Of a DNA stretch of 64,000 bases, positions 1 to 11,836 are shown piece after piece (positions within the stretch are counted from its first letter, which is position 1; each line of letters starts with the position of its first letter). The stretch is taken from positions 4,883,773-4,947,772 of the forward strand of contig CM119266.1 of the NCBI GenBank assembly GCA_051294375.1, written 5' to 3'. Made by a program: the position numbers and the translations under genes. Origin of the DNA: Paraspadella gotoi. Lineage: Eukaryota > Chaetognatha. Below the pieces are notes generated by a model. The model was not told the origin of the DNA. It was given only the letters and a program-made list of their open reading frames with translations, and did not search any database.

Positions 1-283
1 GGGGGGGGGATGAAAGGGAGGGCACTTGAACCTTTAAATCCAATTTTAAAATAAATCCCCTTTTTAAAAAATCTGATCCAGAAAATCCCCTTCAGTTAAT
101 TCGCTACCAAAAAATAATTAGCTTTCGGACTAATTTCATTCTTTCTCTATCATATTTCCAGAAGACAACAAGGACCTCCCCCTCCCAAAATAAATTATTA
201 GTTATAATGATGAGTAAATAAATTTTTAAAAAAGCAATAAATATATAAATATAGATTAAATGGTAACTGTAAATAGTAAACTG
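1..283. other. A+T-rich non-coding flank
   Basis: The window opens with a run of G, followed by A+T-rich sequence with frequent stops in all frames. I see no gene, RNA or repeat unit here. Confidence 0.5.
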
Positions 284-386
284 CCAAGGGTGATCCGCTA
301 TGCCGAGCGCAATCTACTGTTCCAAGGGTGATCCGCTATGCCGAGCATAATCTACTGTGCCATGGGCAATCCACTTTGCTCAGAGC
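284..386. repeat. 38-bp tandem repeat, about 2.7 copies
   Basis: Units begin at 284, 322 and 360. Each starts CCAAGGGTGATCCGCTATGC or a variant of it. The third unit has diverged (CCATGGGCAATCCACTTTGC) and breaks off. The period is not a multiple of three and no long reading frame is kept, so this is a non-coding minisatellite. Confidence 0.8.
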
Positions 387-642
387 GCGTCGGCATTTTT
401 CTGGAACAAGGAATTATTGCGCTGACGTAAAGAGAAATTTTCCTTGATGCCATCAATGCCACCAATGCCATAAATGCCATCAAGGATGGGCGAATAAATA
501 CTTCAAAAATCAGGACGGAAAAGCGTCTTGACGATTGAATAATAATTATAATAATAATAATAATTGTAAAATGTGTTGAGTTATTGTCTTGTAAGAGGAA
601 AAGAGACCATAACTCGATATATTTAACTAGGAGACTTTTTAG

Positions 643-768
643 TATGAAATTGGTACAACCAATATAAAAATTATCCATTCATTTAATAAATAAGCTATCT
701 TGACCCTGACTTTGGACACTCTTACAAGATAATAACAATGCAAGCTTTCAATCAAGACTCTCAAATAT
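643..768 (+). repeat. Dispersed repeat family R1, shortened copy
   Basis: Starts TATGAAATTGGTACAACCAA and continues with an A+T-rich stretch, then AATAAGCTATCTTG, CTCTTACAAGATAA and CAAGCTTTCAATCAAGACTC. The same blocks in the same order occur at 7064, 8450 and, more diverged, at 4146, 22296 and 27060. This copy lacks the middle part present at 8450. It is an interspersed element, probably a non-autonomous transposon or SINE; no coding capacity is seen. Confidence 0.75.
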
Positions 769-1134
769 TTAATAAAGAATTTTTATAATGGCTTTATCAA
801 TTTAATTTAATATAATTCTGTTTGCTTTCGCCGTGAAAATTACGACCTTCTTGCCTATCGCAGTCCAGTGCTTGAATGGTCACTTCCGTTTGGATGGAAC
901 TTGCTGATTTTTTCCATTAATTAAATTGGTTATGACTTAAATATGACTTAAATATGAATCTTTCCAATCTTTATTCATTATCTTGTTTTCACTACATGAA
1001 AAATAAATAAAAAATAAATGCCTGTTTAAAATTTAAATTAAATGTAGTGAAAAATTTCGGACTCCCAAAAGTGAAGGGGCGTGTTTGGTGAAAGAGAAAC
1101 AAGATCGGTTCATCCAATGTGTTGCGCCGCAGTG
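769..1134. other. A+T-rich non-coding sequence before a gap
   Basis: No supported gene. A short G+C-richer end (1070-1134) runs into the assembly gap. Confidence 0.4.
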
Positions 1135-2108
1135 NNNNNNNNNNNNNNNNNNNNNNNNNNNNNNNNNNNNNNNNNNNNNNNNNNNNNNNNNNNNNNNNNN
1201 NNNNNNNNNNNNNNNNNNNNNNNNNNNNNNNNNNNNNNNNNNNNNNNNNNNNNNNNNNNNNNNNNNNNNNNNNNNNNNNNNNNNNNNNNNNNNNNNNNNN
1301 NNNNNNNNNNNNNNNNNNNNNNNNNNNNNNNNNNNNNNNNNNNNNNNNNNNNNNNNNNNNNNNNNNNNNNNNNNNNNNNNNNNNNNNNNNNNNNNNNNNN
1401 NNNNNNNNNNNNNNNNNNNNNNNNNNNNNNNNNNNNNNNNNNNNNNNNNNNNNNNNNNNNNNNNNNNNNNNNNNNNNNNNNNNNNNNNNNNNNNNNNNNN
1501 NNNNNNNNNNNNNNNNNNNNNNNNNNNNNNNNNNNNNNNNNNNNNNNNNNNNNNNNNNNNNNNNNNNNNNNNNNNNNNNNNNNNNNNNNNNNNNNNNNNN
1601 NNNNNNNNNNNNNNNNNNNNNNNNNNNNNNNNNNNNNNNNNNNNNNNNNNNNNNNNNNNNNNNNNNNNNNNNNNNNNNNNNNNNNNNNNNNNNNNNNNNN
1701 NNNNNNNNNNNNNNNNNNNNNNNNNNNNNNNNNNNNNNNNNNNNNNNNNNNNNNNNNNNNNNNNNNNNNNNNNNNNNNNNNNNNNNNNNNNNNNNNNNNN
1801 NNNNNNNNNNNNNNNNNNNNNNNNNNNNNNNNNNNNNNNNNNNNNNNNNNNNNNNNNNNNNNNNNNNNNNNNNNNNNNNNNNNNNNNNNNNNNNNNNNNN
1901 NNNNNNNNNNNNNNNNNNNNNNNNNNNNNNNNNNNNNNNNNNNNNNNNNNNNNNNNNNNNNNNNNNNNNNNNNNNNNNNNNNNNNNNNNNNNNNNNNNNN
2001 NNNNNNNNNNNNNNNNNNNNNNNNNNNNNNNNNNNNNNNNNNNNNNNNNNNNNNNNNNNNNNNNNNNNNNNNNNNNNNNNNNNNNNNNNNNNNNNNNNNN
2101 NNNNNNNN
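1135..2108. other. Assembly gap of 974 N
   Basis: Unsequenced. Any reading frame drawn across it has no meaning. Confidence 0.99.
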
Positions 2109-4145
2109 AGGGGAGATAAGTGGGGATAGTGAAGGGCAGGAGCGGCCGTGGGGTGAGGGGTTGGACAAAGTAATTCTATTTTTACGCTGAAAGATGAAAA
2201 ACTGTTTTGTGTTTTGTCTTTGAGCGGAAGATTAAAATGGCTTTGTCGCTGAGTACCTTAGTAATACAGAGATTGTCTTTTTTGTGTTACAATCGCTTTT
2301 GTAAATTGGTTTATTGATACTTGTATTTTATTGGTTCCATGTTGATAAAATAAAGAAGACTTAAAAAATATTTAAAAAAAATTAATTTCCGCTTTTAAAT
2401 TAAGACAACAAAAAAAAATTTCGAATAAAAAATATAAACCTTTTGACTTGAAATTGAAATATTTCTCGAGATTAAATTGAAAATTATATCTTATCGAATT
2501 TTAAAAAGATTTTGAAAACGAAGAAACTCAGACCGACCGACCGACCAAACCTATTATAAATAAATAAATAAATATAAATATAAATAAACGATAAACGAAA
2601 TTACAACATTAATTCCTCTCAATTTGTCGGACGATTCTCGAGATTCAGAAGATACGGTTTACGATCGATGGCGTCTCTCTGTGGAGAGAGAGAGAGAGAG
2701 AGGGAGAGAGAGAGAGAGAGAGAAATAGAAACGAAGACAAAGAGAGACTGAGATAGAGGTAGACCGAGCGATAGAGAGAGCAAGAGAGAGAAGCGAGAGA
2801 GCAAGAGAGAGAGCGATAGCCAGCGCCTGGTTTTGTTTCCTCAATGCGATTTCCGGTTTTTAACCGAAGCGACCACGCCGACAACGCCGACCGCGCCGAC
2901 AACGCCGACAACGCCGACCGCTCAGAAGGCAAAGGCTCTTGTAACGAAACGCCTTGACCTTTGGAGTTTTTTTTTTTCTTGGGCTCCGTTTTTTAGGGTT
3001 TTTAAGGGGAGGCAATTCCTTTATCCCTTACCAACTCGATTTTACAACCGTAATAACGAATAAGAGAAGGAGGGTCGGAGCACTATGATCGAANNNNNNN
3101 NNNCTCATCCCCATATAAACGGAACTACGTAGGTGCCTAAATCGTAAACAAAAAAATAGAATTTATGTTTAAAATTATATAATCGGTATTTTCTCAAGCA
3201 CACTTCTCCATTTTAGTTCTCCTTCTCCCCTCTTCCCATCTAGCTCTCTCTCTCTCTCTCTCCCCCTGGGCCCCCCTCTCTCTCTCTCTCTCTCTCTCGT
3301 CATTCTTTATTTCCGGTTTCGCGTCGACCGCGTTTCGTTCTCTTTTTCCGCTCCAGCGAATTTTCGCCCTCAAATTTTTTCCAGCGAGGGCCTCCCCTGC
3401 GTTTTCGAACCCTTTGCGCACGCGCGCGCCGAACGAGGGGCGTTTCCATTTTGGGTTTTTTTATTTTTTATTTTTGCGCAATTTTTTTTTTAAACGATGA
3501 ATGTACGATTGAATGTTGCTATTTTCGGTTCTTCGCTCTCTGCCAATTTAGACTAATTTGCACGAGCCTCACTTTAAACGTTATTTGCATATTATTTTTA
3601 ACCTTCAAACGAATCTTAAAAACAACCATCAATTCATATCCTTTTAATCACATCTTTCCAAATTCTTACAACAAATCTCAATTCTTGATGAATTATCCGA
3701 GAGAAAAACCGATTGGGATCGAATATTCGCTAAAACCAAAAACGTTTATATATTTATATACGAATCTCAACATTGAGATTATGCGGGTTCATGATCCCTC
3801 GCCGAGAATCCGAATCTTCCCATTTATTTTTTGGGGGGGGGAGTGAGAGGGGGAAGTGAGAGGGGGGAGTGAGAGGGGCAGGGGAAGGAAAAAACTTTGG
3901 GTGTGTGGCGCACGGAGTTGGCGAATATCCCCGGCGCGTGACATGAGCGCGTGAGAATCGAGCCTGGACTTGACTCCTTTGGGGAAACTAACCTCCGCGC
4001 AACCTCCCGAACCCTGAGGCATCCCCGTTCTGGTACCCCTGGTACCCCTGGGCAACCTCACCGGCATTCTCCGTTAATCCCGGGCACCCCTCGGCTACAG
4101 TATGTAAAATGGGCTGCAAAGCGGGCTGTCATGAATTTAGTAAAA
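2109..4145. other. Non-coding, low-complexity region
   Basis: Contains TAAA repeats (2560-2590), a (GA)n block (2682-2725), GA-rich sequence to about 2815, an ACGCCGACA-type short repeat (2870-2930), a 10-N gap (3094-3103), (CT)n blocks (3244-3300) and a G-rich purine tract (3832-3890). Open frames here are only runs of Ser/Leu or Arg/Glu from these repeats. I see no gene. Confidence 0.55.
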
Positions 4146-4312
4146 CTAATATTATAATTATATATTCATTTATAAATAGGTAAGCTGTTTTTCCTTTTGT
4201 TATTGAATCAAGGCCACTTACAAAATAATTATATAGCAGGACGCTGCCCTGCAATCAAGACTCACGCACAGCATTTTTATCAACTCCCAGAATACTTGGC
4301 TTCCCTTGTAAA
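4146..4312 (+). repeat. Dispersed repeat R1, diverged copy
   Basis: Shares with the copy at 8450 the blocks around ATTCATTTATAAATA, TAAGCTGTTTT, CTTACAAAATAAT, ATAGCAGG, CCTGCAATCAAGACTC and the end CCCAGAATACTTGGCTTCCC. The 5' palindromic block is not recognisable here. Confidence 0.55.
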
Positions 4313-4416
4313 AAAGAATCTTTCACACGTCCGCAAGAGCAAAGGATCACCACTGTACCATCTAGCCTCTCCTTACCCTCCTTCCAAAACCGAACTGAAC
4401 CAACGGCACCATCGTT

Positions 4417-4565
4417 GCACAATGTCGTTGCACAATCTTTGCACAATGTCGTTGCACAATCTTTGCACAATGTCGTTGCAGAATCTTTGCACAATGTCGT
4501 TGCAGAATCGTTTCACAATGTCGTTGCAGAATCGTTGCACAATGTCGTTGCAGAATCGCGTCGCT
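4417..4565. repeat. 13-bp tandem repeat in pairs (26-bp higher order)
   Basis: About eleven copies of CGTTGCACAATGT, CGTTGCAGAATC and CTTTGCACAATGT variants, alternating so that the real period is close to 26 bp. Neither 13 nor 26 is a multiple of three, so the open frames across it reflect stop-free sequence and not selection. Confidence 0.85.
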
Positions 4566-6337
4566 CAATTTGGTCTTAAACGTCGGTGAGGGAAGGCCGA
4601 CGGTTGCGGAGGGGCGGGGTGGCGAGGTGCTGGGAGTCAATAGACGATGAGGGAAAGGGTTCCGAGTTCGAGACATGGCTGGGGACATTTTGAAGGTTAG
4701 AGCCAAGGTGTCCACGGATTCCTGAACTTTTAGGAGAAAATGATTTTTAACGGAGGTTCTTTCGTTGGTGACGGGTTATGGAGAGCAACGTTTAATGAAT
4801 GTTCATTTTCATTGAAAACAATTTATCCATCGTTTGAGTTTCACGTTTCTCCCTCCTGATAACAACAACGACAACCACGCGGCTTTTCCCTTCTCGGTCC
4901 ATTTCCCGTCTCCGTTCGATCCATGAAAGATTCCGGCCACGAATTCGATGTCCCGTCGATTTGTACGCAGATTGTCGCCCCTTTGCCCCCCCCCCCTCCA
5001 TCTCCCCCTCCCCCCTTTCGGTTGGCGATATCCATTTCCTCATTTATCCTTTTCTTTCTTTCCTCTTTTTGCTTCATTGAATTCTTTCCTCATTGGTTCC
5101 ATTTCTCAGAAATGTATTTCTTTTCTTATTGTCCCTTTTAAGTTTCTTCTTCCTTCTCATTTTCTTTTACTTCCCCGCTTAACTTAGCCCAATATTTCCC
5201 TCACTCGCCCCCTAACAACATTTCACGCTCCCCCGGAGGCGGCCCGCCATCGCCCAGGGCCCCCGCATACCCTCCGTGCCCTTTGGGCTATGGTCGGGGC
5301 TTAACGGGTAATTTACCCTTGAACGGCGGTGGCCGTCGGCTCTACTAAAAATCGTTGGACAAAAGGGACCCATTTTTTATCCCATTTTTTATCCCATTTT
5401 TTATCCCATTTTTATTCGGGTTTTATTTCTGTTTTTATCAGTTTTCTTCTGGGTTTTATCAGTTTTTTTCAGTTTTTACAATGGTTTTATCAGTTTTATC
5501 CCTTGATTTATTAGCTTTAGCCTATTTTTATCAGTTTTTATTTAGTTTACATCCCATTTCGTACAGTATTATTAAATTTTTTTTTATGTGCTTCATTCGG
5601 GGTTTTTATCATTCTTTACCAGATTTTTATCCCTTTTCATCACATTTTATTCGTTTTAAACCAATTCATTCGGTTCGCATCCCAGCTTAATTCAGTATTT
5701 AAATCCGGTTTTTATTATCCGGTTTTTGTCCCAATTTTATCAGTTGTTATCCGGTTCCCCCGTCCTACAGTTATCTCGAGTAATATTGACCATCGACGAG
5801 AGAGAACTCGCCCCAGGGGGGGGGGCGGCGGAGGAGGAGCAGGAGGAGGAGGAAGAGGAGGGATCGAAATTCCATCTCCTCCCTTGTTAAGGATGGTTTA
5901 GTGTTTCTAGCGTTGCTAAGGGAATTAGCCTTTTGTTCGCGTAATTCTTTCGACGCCAACGGTTTTTCCCAATTTTTTTTTCGCCTTCGGATCGGTTTTG
6001 TTTCGGGGGTGGAAGAGGGAGATGCGTGTGGGGTCTAGAAGGGTCTAAATGGGTTCAATTCAGTTAAGGAAATGAGAAAGTGAGTTTAGCAATACGGGTG
6101 TGTCCATGAGGGGGGCGGGGGCGGGGGGCGTGGTAACACTGGCAACTTTTCCCGCTCGTTCGCCTCCGCATCCAAGATATCAATTTCAGAAAAGTTATTT
6201 TTTTAAATTCAAATTTTCCCGCGCTCAGATTCCTTTCGTCGCTCGAGAATGTTGCTTCTATCGCCGCAACGATATATTTAAATTTTCCCGCCTCCCGAGA
6301 AATTTTTTGCGTGAGAAATTGGGTATTTGTTTTCAAG

Positions 6338-6375
<38 letters not shown>

Positions 6376-6947
6376 GTGAAAGGATAACGAGAATCTAAAA
6401 CGATTCATATTTTTTCCCATATTTTCTTTCATCGTTTCTTTTTATGCCAAATCCGATTTCAATAAATATTTTTTCTTTATTTTTAAAGATATTGTAAAAA
6501 AAAGAAGAAAATATCAAATACTATTATTTCCTTTCTCTCTGTTCTTGACATTCAATTTTTTTTAAATTATCGACTTTTTCTTTTATTTATTTTTTTTTTA
6601 CAGATTTTCGTATCAAATTCTTTTTCTCTTTTAAAAATCGATTTGCCTTTTATAATAATTTAAAAAATATTTTAATATTTATAAAAAAGATATTGCGATA
6701 TCCGTTTCTCTACTGAAATAAAAATCGTTGTTTAAATCAATTTCAAGATTTTCTAAATAAAAAAGATATAAAATTTGTCTCAACCCGACATCTTTCGTCC
6801 TTTTCTGGTTCCAGTTTATTCTCCTTCGTCTTCTGATTAAATTGTGAAATTGCGAAACCAGATCTCGTACGAAGTTACCGTTTTCCCTTCTTGCAATTTT
6901 GATCCGACGTCGTTGAAATTGCATAAGTTTACTTGACAGACTTGGTT

Positions 6948-7007
<60 letters not shown>

Positions 7008-7063
7008 CCCCCCCTCTCTTTTTTGACCCATATAGCTCACGTTATAGTTCTCTCTTTGTTTTC
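4566..7063. other. Non-coding, pyrimidine-rich region
   Basis: Holds a long T-rich degenerate repeat built from CCCATTTTTTAT and CAGTTTTTAT units (5372-5760), a short GGAGGA block (5826-5865), (CT)n at 6341-6374 and 6951-7018, and A+T-rich filler. No exon with both splice signals and protein similarity was seen. Confidence 0.5.
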
Positions 7064-7209
7064 TATGAAATCGGTACAACCAATATAAAATTATTCATTA
7101 ATTTAATAAATAAGCTATCTTGCCCCTGACGTTGGACCGGCTTTGGTAATTTAAAGCCTCCATCCACCTTTCGATAACATAGCAGGACCCCCAATCTCTT
7201 AATCAAGAT
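7064..7209 (+). repeat. Dispersed repeat R1 copy
   Basis: TATGAAATCGGTACAACCAA start, AATAAGCTATCTTGCCCCTG, GGCTTTGGTAATTTAAAGCC, ATAGCAGGACC and TTAATCAAGATT, all in the order of the copy at 8450. It follows directly on a (CT)n tract. Confidence 0.75.
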
Positions 7210-7418
7210 TAGTTAACTAACTGTGAGAAGATTCTAATTTGAATAAGGTTTTCTACCTTCTCTTTCTTATTTACCCATCGCTCTTCTTTTCTCTCGCTCT
7301 CCCTCTCCCTCTCTTTTTGTCTCTTTTATTTTCTTCTTCACTTCGCTGACTTTTTCATTTTCTTTTAATGTCGTTTTCTTTTTCCTTTAGCCTTCGGTTT
7401 CTGCCTCCAAAAATGAAA

Positions 7419-7455
<37 letters not shown>

Positions 7456-8277
7456 AGAAAACTTTAAAAAGTCAAAAAGAAAATAAAAGTAGGCGTGGCC
7501 AAGGCTGCGCCCACGGAGTCAAAAAGGGCAGCATTTCCCGAAAGTGGCCATTTTCGTTCCTAATTCCTAAAGTTGATTTAAATGCTCATTGGAACCATAT
7601 GCTTTACCACATCCCAAATCCAATTCTTATACCTAGTATATAATCAATCTCCTAACCTAATCATTAAATTTAAAAAATAAAAAAACTTTGAATTTAAGCT
7701 GAAAATGGATGCTTTGGGAAAATATGGCAAAAAAATAGTTATGAGAGGTTAAATATCGAGCTTTTTTGTCTCACTGCGCAGCTGTCGTTGTTGTTGTCGT
7801 TACCATGACGACGACGCCGGGTCGCTTGAATTTTCCAAAAACGATTTCTCAAAGAATTACGTCGTCTCCAGATATTTTTTTTAAAGGCCCAACCACATGA
7901 CTGGACAAGAAGGTTCTTTTTAGCCAATTAAATTAAAGAAAACGAGAATCAAATTATAAATAAAAATAAATTACCTGATTTCGTCTCTTAGACCTTTTTT
8001 CCGAAGCGATGATTGGTTGAAAATGTTTCAATAAATTACTTGTTTCTGTTGGTTTTTTTTTTCCATAATTCGTCACGAAAAACTGACCAGGACACAAAAT
8101 AGTAATAAAAACAATATTTATAGAATTAATTTTTCCCCGATTCGTGCTTTACTTAAAAGGAATTCTTTTTTTTTTCTGTCGTGCCTTTCGTTTTTCGTTT
8201 TCTTCATGAGTCGCGTTTCGCACGCAAACCAGAAAGAATTCCTCGTCTCGCGTCGCGAACGTTTCTCGCTCCTTCGA
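7210..8277. other. Non-coding region with (CT)n tract
   Basis: (CT)n at 7421-7451, then A+T-rich sequence. Around 7796-7815 is a near-palindrome GTCGTTACCATGACGAC that resembles an RFX X-box half-heartedly. No gene supported. Confidence 0.4.
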
Positions 8278-8329
8278 CCAATCAGCGGTCAGGGTTTCAC
8301 GAGTCGCGTCGTTGGCGACGACCAATCAG
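8278..8329 (+). promoter_or_regulatory. Pair of CCAAT boxes (CCAATCAG x2), promoter-like patch
   Basis: CCAATCAG occurs at 8278-8285 and again at 8322-8329, both preceded by CGA, in a CpG-rich stretch (8200-8375) that stands out from A+T-rich surroundings. Two NF-Y type sites 44 bp apart (about four helical turns) are typical of promoters. No transcription unit starting here could be recognised, so the promoter role is inference. Confidence 0.35.
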
Positions 8330-8449
8330 ATTCTCGATTATATTTCTCGCGTACTGAGTGTCGGTCGAGAAGAAGAATAAGATTAAAGGGTAAATATGTA
8401 ATTCGAAGAGTCCTCTGCGATGTGTCATAGAAATATGGTATCATTATTG

Positions 8450-8652
8450 ATATGAAATTGGTACAACCAATATAAAAATTATCCATTCATTTAATAAATA
8501 AGCTATCTTGCCCCTGACTTTGGACTGGCTTTGGTGGTTTAAGGCCTCCATCACTCTTACAAGATAATGTCATAGCAGGTCCCTGCAAGCTTTCAATCAA
8601 GACTCTCTCACAGTCTCGTTTATTCACTCCCAGAGTACCTGGCTTCCCTATC
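8450..8652 (+). repeat. Dispersed repeat R1, longest copy
   Basis: The fullest copy, about 200 bp. Order: TATGAAATTGGTACAACCAA; ATTTAATAAATAAGCTATCT; CCCCTGACTTTGGACTGGCT; GGTTTAAGGCCTCCATCA; CTCTTACAAGATAATGTCAT; AGCAGGTCCCTGCAAGC; CAATCAAGACTCTC; CCCAGAGTACCTGGCTTCCC. The core TTGGTACAACCAA is palindromic but for its central bases, and GGTCCCTGC sits in a short inverted repeat. No tRNA-type A and B boxes and no open frame. Confidence 0.8.
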
Positions 8653-9360
8653 AATGAAGTGGAAAATATTTCAAAGAATGTTTCAATTGTATGAAAAGAC
8701 CACTCCCTTAAGTATTAGATCGGGGAATAATTATTGTACTCCGCACTAGCATCAAAATACAAGTATAACGGAATGTGGTAAGATTATAAACAAGTTTTTT
8801 TTATTTAAAAACAAAGTTTGGTACTTTCTATCTCTCTTTTTTACAGCTGTCATATTTCTTCCGTTTGTCATTTGTTTTCTTGTGTACAACGCCATCTTGT
8901 GCGTGGGCGTTGTTGGACAATGTGGCGTCGGTTGATTAGTGACAGTTCAGACTTGAAAAAAAAAGAATAATTCTGTCGGGATTGAAAGAATGACGAAAGA
9001 GCCTTTGGTTCTACCGACAGAAGTGAAAAGAAAAGCTAATTGCTGAACATTAATTTTGTTTTGTTCTTTTGTTGTTTGCATTGCCTGTTAAATGTCTAAA
9101 AGTTGCGGGGGGGGGGCGTTGGATTGAGAAGAGAAAACATATGTTAGCGCTGTGTTAGATGTCGCTAAAATCTGAACGGTTTCAACAATGATTGACATTC
9201 GTTCTACGTATTGATCGAAAGGTTGCAGGCTTTTGCGATAAAGGTGGTACTGTGGCAGCACGACTTAAAGCTGCCTCACTGCTCTCCGTCCTTAGCTTCG
9301 TCTCAATGGCTGAGCAGTGAGCACCGAGCAGTGAGCAGGCTAAATCATCTCGTTTCAACC
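8653..9360. other. Non-coding sequence
   Basis: No gene supported. A GAGCAGTGAGCACC-like short repeat (9311-9340) leads into the arrays that follow. Confidence 0.4.
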
Positions 9361-9440
9361 GGAAATTAGCGCCGCTTCTAGAAATTGGCGCCGCTCCTAG
9401 AAATTGGCGCCGTTCCAGGAAATTGGCGCCACTCTTAGAT
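9361..9440. repeat. 19-bp tandem repeat, 4 copies, each with TTGGCGCC
   Basis: Four adjacent units of the form AAATTGGCGCCGCTCCTAG (first copy AAATTAGCGCCGCTTCTAG). Each of the last three carries TTGGCGCC, close to the E2F/DP site consensus. The conserved part of the unit is exactly this octamer; the rest varies. Confidence 0.8.
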
Positions 9441-9469
9441 CTTGCAGAGAAATATTCGAGTCTCGTTTA

Positions 9470-9720
9470 AGATGGACCCTTTTTAGACCCCACGGGCGTC
9501 AAGATGGACCCTTTTAGACCCCACAGGCGTCAAGCGGGGTCGAATCGTTAAGATGGACCCTTTTTAGACCCCACGGGCGTCAAGATGGACCCTTTTTAGA
9601 CCCCACGGGCGTCAGGATGGACCTTTTTAGACCCCACGGGCGTCAAGATGGACCCTTTTTAGACCCCACGGGCGTCAAGATGGACCCTTTTTAGACCCAC
9701 GGGCTTCAAGTGGGTCGAAT
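9470..9720. repeat. About 32-bp minisatellite, around 7 copies
   Basis: Units read AAGATGGACCCTTTTTAGAC then CCCACGGGCGTC. One interruption carries AAGCGGGGTCGAATCGTT, and the array ends with a related GTGGGTCGAATCCG. Copies differ mainly in the length of the C and T runs. Confidence 0.85.
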
Positions 9721-11836
9721 CCGTTTTCTTGTTTCGACAAAGATATTGGTTCTGGGTCCGCCGATGGAGGGCGGGGTCAGTCAAAAAAAAAGGGCAACTG
9801 AAGGTCGACGGAAAACCCGCCCATAATTGGAATGAGAGAGAGAGATGGAGAGAGAGAGAAAACGTGGGATGGAAAAGTAAGGGGATGAGAGAGCTGGAGG
9901 GAAAATTCGTCATTTATTACATACTAGGCGGTCATTAGGCGGGTGTATATATTATATAAAAACTTGATTGTAAGGACTATATGCGTTTTTACGTTCAAAC
10001 ATATTCGTAAATTATTTAATGATACTTTTTTATCATTATTTTTTTAAAATTTACTAAAAAAAATTCGCTCTACTCGCAAACAAGATTAAATTCTTGGTCC
10101 TTGAAAAAAAAACAAAGACGAATGACTTTTGAGGGAAATGAAGATTCATTTATCACTCGGTGGAGGAAGAAAAAAACCTGATTTATTTATTTTTGTTTAT
10201 TATTATAATACACGGAAAAACATGATATTCACTTGCGACTCGTTTGCACGCTTGGCTGGAAAAAGAAAATATCGTGAAAACGGGAAATGGATAGCGAAAA
10301 AATATCGTAATAGAGCAATATTTAAAAAGGAATCGCTAGATTTCTTGTTTCATTAATTTAGCGTAAATTTCTTGAACAAATAATCAAAACTTGTGTCTGA
10401 TAATATTTAAACTTTAAGTGTAACGAAAATTTCGTTTGAACAGGAGAATTAAACAACAAAATATATAACTACATATTTTATTTTTAATTAGCCTTATATT
10501 AAAATAAACAATATTATTTAATAAAAAATTTCAAAATGAAAATTTGACATCCCCTTCGTCCCATCACACCTGCAACGTTAAGACCCCCCCCTGCGCCCTC
10601 CCCAACTCATGGTCCGTGTCCCGTTACTTTTTTTTTCACGAGTCACAATTTTCCGGTTTTATGGACAATTTTTTTCGACCTCGATAAAATTCCCTCACAT
10701 CGTAAATATGGCGGCCATTTTTTTATAACCTTAAAAAAAAAACTTTCCACTTTTTCTCGATTGAAAATCCCATGAATTTTGATGGGAGAAAAAAAGTTTA
10801 GGTTTTCTTCGCTTTCTGCTTCGGTATTGGATATGCTTTGCTTTTTTTTGATGCTTTGCTTTTTTTAGATGCTTTGTCTTTTGCTTTTTTAAAATCATTA
10901 GATATTTACTTCTTGGTGTTTTTTTTTGACTTATGATCTGCTTCACTCTTGAATCTGGTTTTCTTCTTTTTCTCTTTTTCTTCTGATTTGCTTTTTCATT
11001 TGATTCGCTCTGAAATCTGCTTTGCTCTTAAATCTGCTTCGCTCTTAAATCTGCTTTGATCTGCTTCGTTATTTATAAACTTTTTGGTTCTTGTCTCTGC
11101 TTTTGTTTTTGATCATTTGGTTTCTGACCTGCTTCACTTATTCATTCGCTTTTTATCCGGCTTTGCTCTTGGTTTCTGATTTATTTTCCTTTAAATCTAC
11201 TTTTACCTTGCTTTTTTTTAATCAGCTTTTGCTCTTTGGATCCGCATGGGCTTTGCTATTTTCCACCCTCCCCCCCGCGAAAAAACGAAGCGAAGCGAAG
11301 CTAAGCGCTTTTTCTCCCGAGGTCGGCCGAGGAGGCAACACAAGTCACGTCGAGGTCAGCCCTATCGTTAGAACCGCAATCGGGTTTTTTTCTCATTACG
11401 CGAAAAATCCTCGAGCGTCTCATTTCTCGAGGTTCGACGAAATTTATTTTTTGAGGAGCGAAAGTTGTAGAGGAACAATTTCGATGGAGAAAATTAGGCT
11501 TTAAAAAGACATTGGCAAAGTTTATTTTTTTGGCGAAATAGACAAGGAATTTAACTAGACTGAGAGAGAGTCGAGATTTATACGTAACAAAAAGGTTCTT
11601 GCAATGTTATTATTATCTTGAAAGAAGCAGGAAAGCCTTGTCCTCCCATAGCTTGTCAAAAGTCAGGGAAAAATAGATTGTATTAAATGGATTGGTTGTA
11701 CCAATTTTATTCAAAAACACGCAGAAATTCACGAATTCAAACCCCGCAGCGTTATTAGACCAAGTGAGACAGTTTTATTTCAACTTACCAAAGACCTCTG
11801 CAGTTCTTTTTATGGATTTACCTTACCAATTCCGTT
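9721..11836. other. Non-coding, A+T-rich and T-rich region
   Basis: Short GA tract (9833-9862), A+T-rich sequence, and a T-rich degenerate repeat of CTTTGCTCTT / TCTGCTT type (10820-11260). A 20-bp piece around 11692 (ATTGGTTGTACCAATTTTAT) is the reverse complement of the start of repeat R1. No gene supported. Confidence 0.45.

Noticed and set aside
1081-2190. Long open frames in several phases across 1.1-2.2 kb
   Set aside because: They run through a 974-N gap; almost all residues are unknown.
7796-7815. RFX X-box at a near-palindromic GTTACCATGAC site
   Set aside because: Second half-site deviates from the consensus at two positions and no nearby gene is known.
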